64,000 nucleotides of DNA from an uncultured Paracoccaceae bacterium. GTDB lineage: Bacteria; Pseudomonadota; Alphaproteobacteria; Rhodobacterales; Rhodobacteraceae. The stretch is taken from NCBI GenBank assembly GCA_947500135.1, contig CANMQX010000004.1, forward strand, positions 248,001 through 312,000. Direction: 5' to 3'. The stretch's first letter is position 1. Each line of letters opens with the position of its first letter. The notes beneath the pieces are model-generated. The model was not told the DNA's origin. It saw only the letters and a list, made by a program, of their open reading frames with translations, and did no database searches. The translations under genes and the position numbers were made by a program. Below, in pieces: positions 8,978 through 17,801 of the stretch.

Positions 8978-10533
8978 CTGATGCGCAACAGCCCGCATCG
9001 CAGGAGAGGGCCGACGATATGCAGGTCCTGTCGTTTCGGATGGCCGTTGCGTTTACGCCGGTTCCGGTTCTGGCCGCCGTGTTCACCGGTCACGCCTTCA
9101 CCGTTTTCGTGATATTTGCCGCCTTGGTCCTTGCGGTTACCATTGCAGGGCGTGCGATTGGCGGCGATCTTGCACCATACATCATGGGTGCGGTTCATGT
9201 TGCGCAGGCCAGCGCGTTCACTGCGGCATTCGCGGGTCACGGTTGGCAGATCGATAGCCATATGTATTTCTTTGTGGTTCTGGCGGTTGTGGCCACGCAG
9301 TATCATGTCGGTTCTCTTTTGCTGGCGACGGTATTGATCGCCACACATCACCTTTCATTTTCGCTTTTGCTGCCGTCACTTGTTTATCCCAGTTTCACCG
9401 CGGCCGAGAACCTGCCGCGCACGGCGATGCATGCAGTGATCGTGTTGATCGAAACAGCTGTTCTGATGTTGTCGATCCAGCGGAGCAATGCCGTTCTGGC
9501 GGCGCAGAAGTCGCAATCTGCTGCCTTGGAAGCCGCACAGGCAGAGGCAGAGCAGTTGCATGAACAGGAAGCCGCCGCATTCGCAAAAACCACAACCGTT
9601 GTTGACAGCCTGAGCGGGGCATTGCGGCGTATGTCGGAAAAGGATCTGACGTGCGAACTTGATCAGTCATTCGCGCCGGAATTTGAACAATTGCGCCATG
9701 ATTTCAATGCGGTTGTTCGGAGTCTACGCGCAGTTCTGACTGAAGCCTCGTCAACTACCGGGCAGTTTCGCGCAAGTTCTGAACAGCTTGCCGGGGTGGC
9801 AAAGGGTTTGGCCCAAAGTACGCAGAAACAGGTGCATGCGCTAGGCGATGCATCCGGCACGATGCAATCGCTGAGCGGGGCGCTGAATGATATGGTTGGC
9901 AGTACCCGATCGGCAAATGACAAGGCGCGCGAGGCAAGCGAAGGTGCCCGCCGTGGCGGCGATGTGGTGACCGAAGCGATGAATGCGATGTCGCGGATCG
10001 AAAGCTCTTCGGATGAAATTGCCGCGATTATCCGGGTAATTGAGGACATCGCCTTTCAGACCAATATGTTGTCGTTGAATGCAGCCGTCGAAGCCGCGCG
10101 CGCCGGATCTGCTGGTAAGGGCTTTGCCGTGGTCGCAGCGGAGGTGCAGTCACTGGCGCAGAACACCGCCAATGCGGCCAATGACGTCAAAGGCCTGATC
10201 GAAAAGAGCCAGACCCACGTCGCTGAGGGCGCACGTCTGGTGAACGCAACGGGCCAGTCGCTGTCGGAGATTGTTGAAATGGCATCGCATGCTGACACAT
10301 TGGTCACCGAGATCAATGCCGCCATCAGCGTCCAGGCATCATCACTGGCAGATGTGTCGGATGTTGTGGCTCGGGTTGAACGTATGACCCGGGAGGATGC
10401 CTCCATGGGTGAGGATATGACATTGCTGGGCCAGCAGATAACCTCTGGCTCGGAGCATTTGACCGCTCAGCTTTTGTCGTTCCGGCTAGGGCAGGGCGAT
10501 GGTGACCTGCAGCGCCCTTACGTGGCGGCCTGA
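8974..10533 (+). CDS. Methyl-accepting chemotaxis protein with polytopic N-terminal sensor, 519 aa
   Basis: Instead of a periplasmic ligand domain, residues about 25-180 hold several hydrophobic helices (including the HHLSFSLLLPSLVYP region), suggesting membrane-embedded sensing. A HAMP-like segment follows (about 215-255, DLTCELDQSF through FNAVVRSLRAVL), then the cytoplasmic signalling coiled coil. The conserved hairpin tip starts at residue 356 (IEDIAFQTNMLSLNAAVEAA) and continues into GKGFAVVAAEVQSLA, the CheA/CheW contact region. No NWETF-like CheR/CheB tether is seen at the C-terminus (ends RPYVAA). Coupled by ATGA overlap to the small exported protein upstream. Confidence 0.93.
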   Translation: MTDAQQPASQERADDMQVLSFRMAVAFTPVPVLAAVFTGHAFTVFVIFAALVLAVTIAGRAIGGDLAPYIMGAVHVAQASAFTAAFAGHGWQIDSHMYFFVVLAVVATQYHVGSLLLATVLIATHHLSFSLLLPSLVYPSFTAAENLPRTAMHAVIVLIETAVLMLSIQRSNAVLAAQKSQSAALEAAQAEAEQLHEQEAAAFAKTTTVVDSLSGALRRMSEKDLTCELDQSFAPEFEQLRHDFNAVVRSLRAVLTEASSTTGQFRASSEQLAGVAKGLAQSTQKQVHALGDASGTMQSLSGALNDMVGSTRSANDKAREASEGARRGGDVVTEAMNAMSRIESSSDEIAAIIRVIEDIAFQTNMLSLNAAVEAARAGSAGKGFAVVAAEVQSLAQNTANAANDVKGLIEKSQTHVAEGARLVNATGQSLSEIVEMASHADTLVTEINAAISVQASSLADVSDVVARVERMTREDASMGEDMTLLGQQITSGSEHLTAQLLSFRLGQGDGDLQRPYVAA

Positions 10534-10618
10534 GCTGACTTATTGCGGACCCGCGCCCTTGAGGTCGCTATCTCGATCGGTGCTTGCAACAGACATCCAA
10601 AACCTTCAGGGATGTGTG

Positions 10619-11785
10619 ATGTCGATCCGAAATGCGCTTTTTCTATCCCGTCGTCCTGCCGCCGCTTTTGTTGTGGTCGGGTTTTTCTGGGGATGTTTTG
10701 CGGCCCATGTGCCAGTGCTCAAGGCGCAATTAGGCGCGTCGGATGCGCTGTTCGGGCTTTTGCTGTTGGGGTCAGCGACTGGTCTGGTGTCTTCAATGTG
10801 GTTGGCACCGCGTGCGGATCGGTGGCTGGGCAGCCGCAGCATGCAGGTGGGGGCGATAGCCCTTGGGCTGGCCTGGCTTTTGCCAGCCTTGATCACAGCC
10901 CCGCTGTTATTTGCGATGACAATGGGCCTAGTCGGTTTGGCATCGGGCCTTTTGGATGTGGTCATGAATGCCCGGGTCAGCGAGTTGGAAGCGCGTCATA
11001 ACCGCCCGTTGATGAATGCCAATCATGCGATGTTTTCCATCGCTTATGCGATGGCCGCATTGGTTGTGAGCGTCACCCGAGAGGTCGGCGTGCCGCCGGT
11101 GATCGTCTTTGCCGGGTTCAGTATATGCGCAATCCTGCTGGTCCCTTTCATTCGGATGGACGTGGCAGAGGTGCCCGAGGAGGACGGCTATGCGGGCCAC
11201 TACCCGTTCTGGCCGATCCTGCTATGTGGTGCGATCGTGTTGGTGGCGTTCATGTCGGAAGCAACGGTCGAAGCGTGGTCGGCCCTACATGTGGAACGCA
11301 CGTTAGGTGGCGGTGCCGCAGAGGGCGCGCTGGGCCCGGCCATGCTGGGCCTGACGATGGCCTTTGGCAGATTTTCGGGACAGGCCGTGGCCGAACGGTT
11401 TCGTGAGATCCCGGTTGTCATCGTCGCGTCGCTGATTTCCGCTAGCGGTGCCCTGATCGCGGCTTTTGCGTCGTCACCGACCATGGCTTATCTGGGTTTT
11501 GGCATTCTGGGCCTCGGCGTATCCGTCATTGGGCCCATGGGTTTGGCCCTTGTTGGCAAAATGGTGCCAGCCCATTTGCGCACGGAAGCGATCAGCCGGG
11601 TTGCGGTGATCGGGTTTTCCGGATTCTTTTTCGCGCCAATGTTGATGGGGCTGGTGTCAGAAATGTTCGGGCTGCGTCTGGCCTTTGCTGCCGTGGCCCT
11701 GTTGTTGATCACGGCGGTGCCATTGGCCTTGTTGACATCGCGCCGCCTGGTGTCTGGCACAACGCAGCAAAAAGGGCCGGCATAG
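10619..11785 (+). CDS. MFS transporter, 388 aa
   Basis: About twelve hydrophobic segments cover the whole length, consistent with a major facilitator superfamily inner-membrane transporter. The first helix begins AAAFVVVGFFWGCFAAHVP, typical of the fucose-permease/YbjJ-like branch, and the first cytoplasmic loop contains a degenerate A-like motif (LAPRADRWLGSR). Start is ATG 10619, preceded by TTCAGGGA; the longer in-frame extension reaches into the end of the chemoreceptor gene and lacks hydrophobic character. Substrate is unknown. A weak hairpin (about 11772-11795) overlaps its stop codon and may help termination. Confidence 0.88.
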   Translation: MSIRNALFLSRRPAAAFVVVGFFWGCFAAHVPVLKAQLGASDALFGLLLLGSATGLVSSMWLAPRADRWLGSRSMQVGAIALGLAWLLPALITAPLLFAMTMGLVGLASGLLDVVMNARVSELEARHNRPLMNANHAMFSIAYAMAALVVSVTREVGVPPVIVFAGFSICAILLVPFIRMDVAEVPEEDGYAGHYPFWPILLCGAIVLVAFMSEATVEAWSALHVERTLGGGAAEGALGPAMLGLTMAFGRFSGQAVAERFREIPVVIVASLISASGALIAAFASSPTMAYLGFGILGLGVSVIGPMGLALVGKMVPAHLRTEAISRVAVIGFSGFFFAPMLMGLVSEMFGLRLAFAAVALLLITAVPLALLTSRRLVSGTTQQKGPA

Positions 11786-11826
11786 GCCGACCCTTGAATG
11801 CGTTTGATAAGCCTAAGTGGCTATCT

Positions 11827-12120
11827 TTAGCGCTCTGCGGTCTCGATGACCTCTTCGACCGGTTCTTCCTCGGCCGGTGCGGCGGCGGGCTCATCATCGT
11901 CGTCATCATCATTGGCGTTGATGGCCGCAGCGATCAGCAGGGCTGCCAGAATACCGACGATGATATAGGTGGAGTTGACCGAGGATGCAGCGGGTGCAGC
12001 CATGTTGTCGTCCGCCACCTGCGGTCTTTCCATGATTTCGGGGGCAAGGCCGCCAGCCTGGGCGGTCGTTGTGGCGATCAGCAGCGATGTTGCCGCAATC
12101 AATGTTGACGTAATGCGCAT
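11827..12120 (-). CDS. Small exported/membrane protein with Asp-rich tail, 97 aa
   Basis: A signal peptide (residues 1-22, MRITSTLIAATSLLIATTTA) is followed by a short linker, one transmembrane helix (about 50-70, YIIVGILAALLIAAAI), then a run of six or more aspartates and an Ala/Glu/Pro-rich acidic tail. This suggests a single-span inner-membrane protein with an acidic cytoplasmic tail. The ATG at 12120 gives a proper signal peptide; the upstream in-frame ATG does not. I do not recognise a family. Confidence 0.7.
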   Translation of the reverse strand: MRITSTLIAATSLLIATTTAQAGGLAPEIMERPQVADDNMAAPAASSVNSTYIIVGILAALLIAAAINANDDDDDDEPAAAPAEEEPVEEVIETAER

Positions 12121-12263
12121 AACAAAAACTCCTTTGTAACGTCTGTGCACTCGCGACGCCGGGGAATAATTCCTCCGGGGACACCATTACGTTCGGCAGA
12201 AATGGTGTGCAGGTCAACAAATTATTAACATAATTCGGTATTTAGCGATGGAAATGCGCCGTA

Positions 12264-13427
12264 TTAGGCCCAGTTTCCTTCGAAGTTTTCGGGCACCAGC
12301 AGCACATCACGGTCCAGATCCTGCACATGCTGCCGCCCGCAAAGGGCCATGGTGACGTCCAGTTCCTTGTGGATCACATCGAGTGCTGTGCTGACCCCTT
12401 TTTCACCCATCGCCCCCAGCCCGTAGATGTAGGCGCGCCCGATATAGACGCCCTTGGCCCCCAGCGCCAAAGCCTTCAGCACGTCCTGGCCCGACCGGAT
12501 GCCGCTATCCATATGGATTTCGATCTGGTTGCCCACCGCTTGCACGATCTTGGGCAGCATGCGGATGGCCGATAGCGCGCCGTCAAGCTGCCGCCCGCCA
12601 TGGTTGCTGACGATGATCGCATCCGCCCCGATTTCGACAGCTTTCCTGGCGTCTTCGGGGTCGAGGATCCCCTTGAGGATCAGCTTGCCCCCCCATTTTT
12701 CCTTGAGTTTGGCAATCTTGTCCCAATCCAGCCGCAGATCGAATTGTTCTGCCGTCCAGGATGACAGGCTGGATGTGTCGCCGACCCCCTTTGCATGCCC
12801 GACGATGTTGCCGAATGACCGCCGTTTGGTTTGCAGCATGCCCAGACCCCATTGCCATTTCGTGGCGAGGTTGATCATCGTGGTGATGGTCAGTTTCGGC
12901 GGGGCGGTCAGCCCGTTTTTCAGGTCTTTGTGCCGTTGCCCCAGAATTTGCAGATCAAGTGTCAGCACCAGCGCCGAACAACCCGCGTTCTTGGCCCGGG
13001 CGATGATGTTATCGACGAATTCTTCGTCCTGCATGACGTAAAGCTGGAACCAAAACGGGTTTTTCGTGTGCTCTGCCACATCCTCGATCGAGCAGATGGA
13101 CATGGTGGACAGGGTGAAGGGCACCCCGAATTTTTCGGCCGCTTTGGCGGCTTTGATTTCCCCATCGGCGCATTGCATTCCGGTCAGCCCAACGGGGGCC
13201 AAGGCCACGGGCATGGCCACATCCTGCCCGATCATCTGCGCCTTGGTACTGCGGTCGGACATGTCCACCGCCACCCGTTGCCGCAATCTGATCTGTTCGA
13301 AATCGGAGGTGTTTTCGCGGAATGTCTGTTCCGTCCAACTGCCGCTTTCGGTGTAATCATAAAACATTTTGGGTGCGCGGCGTTTGTGCATCCGCTTGAG
13401 ATCATCAATCGTGGTGATGACGGGCAT
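12264..13427 (-). CDS. lldD: FMN-dependent alpha-hydroxy-acid dehydrogenase, probable L-lactate dehydrogenase, 387 aa
   Basis: Oxidises an L-2-hydroxy acid (most likely L-lactate to pyruvate) using FMN, passing electrons to the respiratory chain. The family landmarks are present in order: PKMFYDYTESGSW, the VALAPVGLTGM loop, PFTLSTMSICSIEDV, FQLYVMQD, LILKGILDPEDA with the FMN-contacting Lys, and SNHGGRQLD with the active-site His, followed by HMDSGIRSGQDVLKALALGA. The ATG at 13427 is chosen because GAAGGA lies seven bases upstream; a TTG two codons earlier is possible. Length fits the LldD group. Glycolate or mandelate dehydrogenase activity cannot be excluded. Confidence 0.88.
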   Translation of the reverse strand: MPVITTIDDLKRMHKRRAPKMFYDYTESGSWTEQTFRENTSDFEQIRLRQRVAVDMSDRSTKAQMIGQDVAMPVALAPVGLTGMQCADGEIKAAKAAEKFGVPFTLSTMSICSIEDVAEHTKNPFWFQLYVMQDEEFVDNIIARAKNAGCSALVLTLDLQILGQRHKDLKNGLTAPPKLTITTMINLATKWQWGLGMLQTKRRSFGNIVGHAKGVGDTSSLSSWTAEQFDLRLDWDKIAKLKEKWGGKLILKGILDPEDARKAVEIGADAIIVSNHGGRQLDGALSAIRMLPKIVQAVGNQIEIHMDSGIRSGQDVLKALALGAKGVYIGRAYIYGLGAMGEKGVSTALDVIHKELDVTMALCGRQHVQDLDRDVLLVPENFEGNWA

Positions 13428-13479
13428 GGTCAAATCCTTCGAATTGGTAAGATGTTCATACCAATTCAGGGGAAAGCTG

Positions 13480-15495
13480 TCAAAGGGATAAAGCGTGCCG
13501 CAGGAATGCGTAGCCTAATGCCTGTTCGCGTGCAGCTTCGGTCGTTTGCCCGCCGCCGCCATGCCCGCCCGCCCGGCTGTGGAACCAGACTGGCTGCCCC
13601 GCCTGTTCCAGCAGGGCTGCAAATCGCCGCGAATGGGATGGGTCCACCCGATCATCGGTTTCATTGGTGTCGATCAGGGCAGGGGGGTAGGCCCGATCAT
13701 CCTGCGCTACCACATTATGCACAGGTGAATAGGCCCGCAGCCAGTCCCGCGCTTGCGGATCATCGGGGTCGCCATATTCATCGATCCAACCCGCACCCGC
13801 CGGGAACAGGTGATAACGCAGCTGATCATAGACCCCGACCGTGGCCCAGACCGCCCCGAAATGTTCGGGGTAACGGGTAAGCATCACGCCGCAAAGCAGC
13901 CCGCCATTGCTGCCGCCATGGCAGGCGATCTGGTCAGCCGTGGTGTAGCCTCGTTGCACAAGGTCGCGCGCGATGGCTGCGAAATCGGCAAAGCCCAGTT
14001 TGCGGTTTTCGCCTTTGGCGGCCAGATGCCAGGCTGTGCCGAATTCCCCGCCGCCGCGAATGTACCCTTGCACATAAGCCCCGCCGCGTGACAGCCATGC
14101 GGGCCCTTGTAGCCGCATGTAATATGGCCCCAGTGATACGCCGAACCCGCCATAGCCATATTGTAGCACAGGTATTTTGCCCATCTGGCTGGCGTGATCC
14201 TTGGGCAGGATGATGTGATACGGCACCTCTGTCCCGTCATCGGATATGGCCATGTGCAAGCGCACCTCCATCCCGGTTGCGTCAAAACTGGTCGTACCTT
14301 TGGTCAGCCGTTCCGCTGCGGCGGGTGTGCCGGTTTGGTCAAACACCCAAGTTTGGTTTGGTTCCAGAAATCCTGACGTAAACAGCTGCATCGGCCCGTC
14401 GGATGGCCCTTCTGCATCAAACCGACCGATCCCGACCGATTGGGTATCGATGGGCAGCGGTAGCGTTTCGGGTCTGGCGGCAGGATCGCGCAGATCATAG
14501 CGGCGCAGCTGTGGGGTTAACGTGTCTTCCTCGACCCAGAACAGGTAATCGCGCCCAAAGACGGCATAAGCATCCTGCACGGCCCGCCGTTCGGATGGGG
14601 TGAAAAGGATTTTCTTGTCGCTACCGTCGATCCGGCGCAGCACCAAAGTGCCGGGCGCATCCGGCCCGTCATCGGCGGTGACGTAGGCGTAATGCGTGTC
14701 GTTATGGGTGCAGGATGTATGGCTGGGTGCGTCCAGCAGGTGATCAGTGTCCCCTATTTGCAGGCGCTGCACGGTATCGCCAATATTGCGCACCCGTCCA
14801 AACCCGATGCCCCGGCTGCCATCGCGCAGGGGGAATGTGTAGCCATAGCCCAGCAGATCATCGTGATCGACCTCGAACACCGTCGGCGCGTCGGTCAGAT
14901 CCGTGCCCCGCCGTAGTTTCACGACCCGCCCTTGCCAGCCAGAGCGTGTAGCGCTGCCGGGCAGGGCAGCGGTGGCGAAAAGGAGTGTGTTTTCGTCCAG
15001 CCAGTTTGCATCGGACCGGGCAGGGGGGATGTCAAAACCGCCGGACACGGCTGCGGCGGCATCACAATCCCATTCGAGATGGCGGGTCAGGTCGGACCCT
15101 TTATGCGACAAATGCAACACCACGCGGGCCGGATCAGACCAAAGCGTCGCGGCGCCACGCCAATGCCAGTCATCCCCGTCCATTTCGCAAAAGGCATCAA
15201 GGTCAAATACGGTTTGCCAGGGCGCATCAGCGGTGATGGCTGCCCCTTCCTTCACCCGCCGCCAGATTCCGCGCGGGTGATCAGCGTTGCGATGCCAGTT
15301 GAAAATCCAATTGCCGCGCCGGATGATACCGCCCAGATTATCGGGATCTTCCAGAATCTTTGCGAACTGGTCGGCATCGGTTTCAAACTGGGCGTCGCAA
15401 AGCGCAGCCTCCGTGCGACTGATATGTCGCTTGGAAAACGCCGCGATGGCGGCGGCATCCGTTTCCAGTGCGGGGAAGGCGATGTCATCAGTCAT
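13480..15495 (-). CDS. Prolyl oligopeptidase family serine peptidase (S9A), 671 aa
   Basis: An N-terminal and central beta-propeller-like region (about 50-400) is followed by an alpha/beta-hydrolase domain. The catalytic triad can be placed: Ser in HGGSNGGLL, Asp in the DTNETDDRVDPSHS segment and His in AGGHGGG near the C-terminus. YGYGGFGVSLGPYY and YIRGGGEFG are further S9A signatures. These enzymes cleave short peptides after proline. No signal peptide is visible, so it is probably cytoplasmic. It lies between the flavoenzyme gene and trpA on the minus strand, with short gaps on both sides, but a functional link is not evident. Confidence 0.93.
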   Translation of the reverse strand: MTDDIAFPALETDAAAIAAFSKRHISRTEAALCDAQFETDADQFAKILEDPDNLGGIIRRGNWIFNWHRNADHPRGIWRRVKEGAAITADAPWQTVFDLDAFCEMDGDDWHWRGAATLWSDPARVVLHLSHKGSDLTRHLEWDCDAAAAVSGGFDIPPARSDANWLDENTLLFATAALPGSATRSGWQGRVVKLRRGTDLTDAPTVFEVDHDDLLGYGYTFPLRDGSRGIGFGRVRNIGDTVQRLQIGDTDHLLDAPSHTSCTHNDTHYAYVTADDGPDAPGTLVLRRIDGSDKKILFTPSERRAVQDAYAVFGRDYLFWVEEDTLTPQLRRYDLRDPAARPETLPLPIDTQSVGIGRFDAEGPSDGPMQLFTSGFLEPNQTWVFDQTGTPAAAERLTKGTTSFDATGMEVRLHMAISDDGTEVPYHIILPKDHASQMGKIPVLQYGYGGFGVSLGPYYMRLQGPAWLSRGGAYVQGYIRGGGEFGTAWHLAAKGENRKLGFADFAAIARDLVQRGYTTADQIACHGGSNGGLLCGVMLTRYPEHFGAVWATVGVYDQLRYHLFPAGAGWIDEYGDPDDPQARDWLRAYSPVHNVVAQDDRAYPPALIDTNETDDRVDPSHSRRFAALLEQAGQPVWFHSRAGGHGGGGQTTEAAREQALGYAFLRHALSL

Positions 15496-15558
15496 GGGCC
15501 GGAGTTAAGCCGCAATCTGTGGTTGATGACAAGTGCGGCACGGTGCCCAGACCCGACC

Positions 15559-16350
15559 CTAGGCGCGATGCGCCCCGTCAGACAGGGATTTTACGAAATC
15601 CAGCACTTCGGTGACGGTTTCACCGGCGCCGATCCGCTCAACAATGGCTGATCCGACGACGGCCCCATCGGCGATACGCGCGATGTTTTCTGCCGCTTCC
15701 GGTGTCTTGATCCCGAATCCCACGATGACGGGCAGGTCGGTTTGCGCCTTGATCCGCGCAACCTCTGGTGCCACCACGTCGGCCTGTGCTGCGGCGGCCC
15801 CGGTGATCCCGGTGACTGAAACGTAATAGACAAACCCGGATGTGTTTTCGAGCACTTTGGGCAGGCGTTTGTCATCGGTGGTGGGCGTGGCCAACCGGAT
15901 AAAGTTGATGCCTGCGGCCTGTGCCGGAATGCAAAGTTCGTCGTCTTCCTCTGGTGGCAGATCAACGATGATCAGCCCGTCGATGCCTGCGGATTTGGCG
16001 TCCGTCAGAAATGCTTCGACCCCGCGCGAATAGATCGGGTTGTAATAGCCCATCATCACAATTGGCGTGCTGTCATCGGTTTCGCGCAAGGCGCGCGCGT
16101 AGGCGAGCGTCTTTTCCAAATCCTGCCCGGCTTCCAGCGCCCGCTGACCCGCCAGTTGGATCGTGGGTCCGTCAGCCATCGGATCAGTGAACGGCATCCC
16201 CAGTTCGATGATGTCAACGCCCGCAGCGGGCAGCCCTTTGACCACCTCAAGCCCGGTGTCGTAGTCGGGATCACCGGCCATGACATAGGCCACAAACGTC
16301 TTTTTCCCAGATGCCTGAAGCCGCGCAAAGGTTGCGTCAATTCTGCTCAT
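15559..16350 (-). CDS. trpA: Tryptophan synthase alpha chain, 263 aa
   Basis: Cleaves indole-3-glycerol phosphate to indole and glyceraldehyde-3-phosphate in the last step of tryptophan synthesis. The catalytic Glu is in [17 protein letters not shown], with the catalytic Asp in the same stretch. [20 protein letters not shown], and the phosphate-binding VGFGIKTPE and [10 protein letters not shown] segments are all present. The start ATG at 16350 gives the usual [11 protein letters not shown]; upstream in-frame sequence is not conserved. trpB is not in this window. It is divergent from ychF. Confidence 0.97.
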   Translation of the reverse strand: MSRIDATFARLQASGKKTFVAYVMAGDPDYDTGLEVVKGLPAAGVDIIELGMPFTDPMADGPTIQLAGQRALEAGQDLEKTLAYARALRETDDSTPIVMMGYYNPIYSRGVEAFLTDAKSAGIDGLIIVDLPPEEDDELCIPAQAAGINFIRLATPTTDDKRLPKVLENTSGFVYYVSVTGITGAAAAQADVVAPEVARIKAQTDLPVIVGFGIKTPEAAENIARIADGAVVGSAIVERIGAGETVTEVLDFVKSLSDGAHRA

Positions 16351-16483
16351 GATCGTCCCCGTTTCAAAACTTGCGCCGGTTTGGGCCAAGACGGGCGGAA
16401 AATCAATGGTCGAAACAGGATCATCGCCTTGCCAGCCTGCCCGTGCGGCCCTAGAAGCGCGCCAGATACGAAGGAGTTTCGCC

Positions 16484-17581
16484 ATGGGTTTCAAGATGGG
16501 TATCGTGGGTCTGCCGAATGTCGGCAAATCGACCCTGTTCAACGCGCTGACCAAAACGGCTGCTGCACAGGCGGCAAATTTCCCGTTTTGCACGATTGAG
16601 CCCAATGTTGGTGAAGTGGCTGTGCCCGATGCCCGGTTGGACAAGCTGGCGGCGATTGCCGGGTCCAAGCAGATTATTCCGACCCGGATGACCTTTGTCG
16701 ATATTGCGGGTCTGGTCAAAGGTGCCTCCAAGGGCGAAGGTCTGGGCAATCAGTTTCTGGCCAATATCCGCGAATGCGACGCTATCGCCCATGTGCTGCG
16801 TTGTTTTGAGGATGATGACATCACCCATGTTGATGGTCGCGTTGATCCGGTGGCGGACGCCGATGTGATCGAAACCGAACTGATGCTGGCCGATCTGGAA
16901 AGCATTGAAAAGCGGTTGCAGAATATCGTCCGTAAGGTGCGCGGCGGCGATAAGGAAGCTGTCGTGCAGGAACGCCTGCTGAAGGCCGCACAGGTTGCGT
17001 TGGAAGACGGCCAGCCTGCCCGCACAGTTGAGGTCGATGAAGACGACGCCAAGGCGTGGAAGATGCTGCAACTGTTGACCACCAAACCGATCCTTTATGT
17101 CTGCAATGTTGAAGAAGACAGCGCCGGTTCAGGGAATTCCCAATCCGCCCGTGTGGCCGAAATGGCCGCCGCCCAAGGCAATGCCCATGTCGTGATCAGC
17201 GCCCGGATCGAGGAAGAGATCAGCCAGTTGGAGCCTGACGAGGCCGAGATGTTTTTGGGTGAAATGGGGCTGGAAGAGCCGGGGTTAGATCGGTTGATCC
17301 GCGCGGGTTATGAACTGCTGCATTTGCAGACCTATTTCACCGTCGGCCCAAAAGAAGCGCGCGCCTGGACGATCAAGGAAGGCACCAGCGCCCCGCAGGC
17401 CGCTGGCGTGATCCATGGCGATTTTGAACGCGGTTTCATCCGGGCGGAAACGATTGCCTATGATGATTTTGTCGATCTTGGCGGCGAAGGGCCATCCAAA
17501 GAAGCGGGCAAGATGCGGGCAGAGGGTAAGGGCTACATCGTCAAGGACGGCGATGTGATGCATTTCCTGCATAACGGATAA
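16484..17581 (+). CDS. ychF: Redox-regulated ATPase YchF (OLA1 family), 365 aa
   Basis: A P-loop protein of the Obg branch that binds ATP rather than GTP and associates with ribosomes. The G1 motif is [13 protein letters not shown]3 is [18 protein letters not shown], and the noncanonical specificity region contains YVCNVEED. A coiled-coil insertion (about 125-200) and the C-terminal TGS-like domain ([29 protein letters not shown]) complete the fold. Start ATG 16484 follows AAGGAG with ideal spacing. Length equals the family norm. Confidence 0.98.
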   Translation: MGFKMGIVGLPNVGKSTLFNALTKTAAAQAANFPFCTIEPNVGEVAVPDARLDKLAAIAGSKQIIPTRMTFVDIAGLVKGASKGEGLGNQFLANIRECDAIAHVLRCFEDDDITHVDGRVDPVADADVIETELMLADLESIEKRLQNIVRKVRGGDKEAVVQERLLKAAQVALEDGQPARTVEVDEDDAKAWKMLQLLTTKPILYVCNVEEDSAGSGNSQSARVAEMAAAQGNAHVVISARIEEEISQLEPDEAEMFLGEMGLEEPGLDRLIRAGYELLHLQTYFTVGPKEARAWTIKEGTSAPQAAGVIHGDFERGFIRAETIAYDDFVDLGGEGPSKEAGKMRAEGKGYIVKDGDVMHFLHNG

Positions 17582-17801
17582 GGGCATCGCCTGGCTGATG
17601 GAGGTCGGAAATCTGCGTTATTGAGGGCGCGGATCGGGACCGTTTTCTTGCGCATGAAAAAGGGGCTGCGGCCAGCGTGCTAGCGGCGCTGGTTGTGGTG
17701 GTGTCTTATGATCGCCTAAAAAGTGTTTTTGTGGATGCTGATGTCGTGTTATCTTCAGATCATTCTTAATAAACAAACATTTTTTAGACATCGGATATCA
17801 C

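Noticed and set aside
12964..13041. Possible additional gene on the plus strand over the lactate dehydrogenase gene (12831-13880)
   Set aside because: The frame spans two well-supported minus-strand genes and shows no family motif.
16351..16749. Upstream extension of trpA in the same frame
   Set aside because: It would overlap the start of ychF on the other strand and adds non-conserved sequence; ATG 16350 gives the standard TrpA N-terminus.
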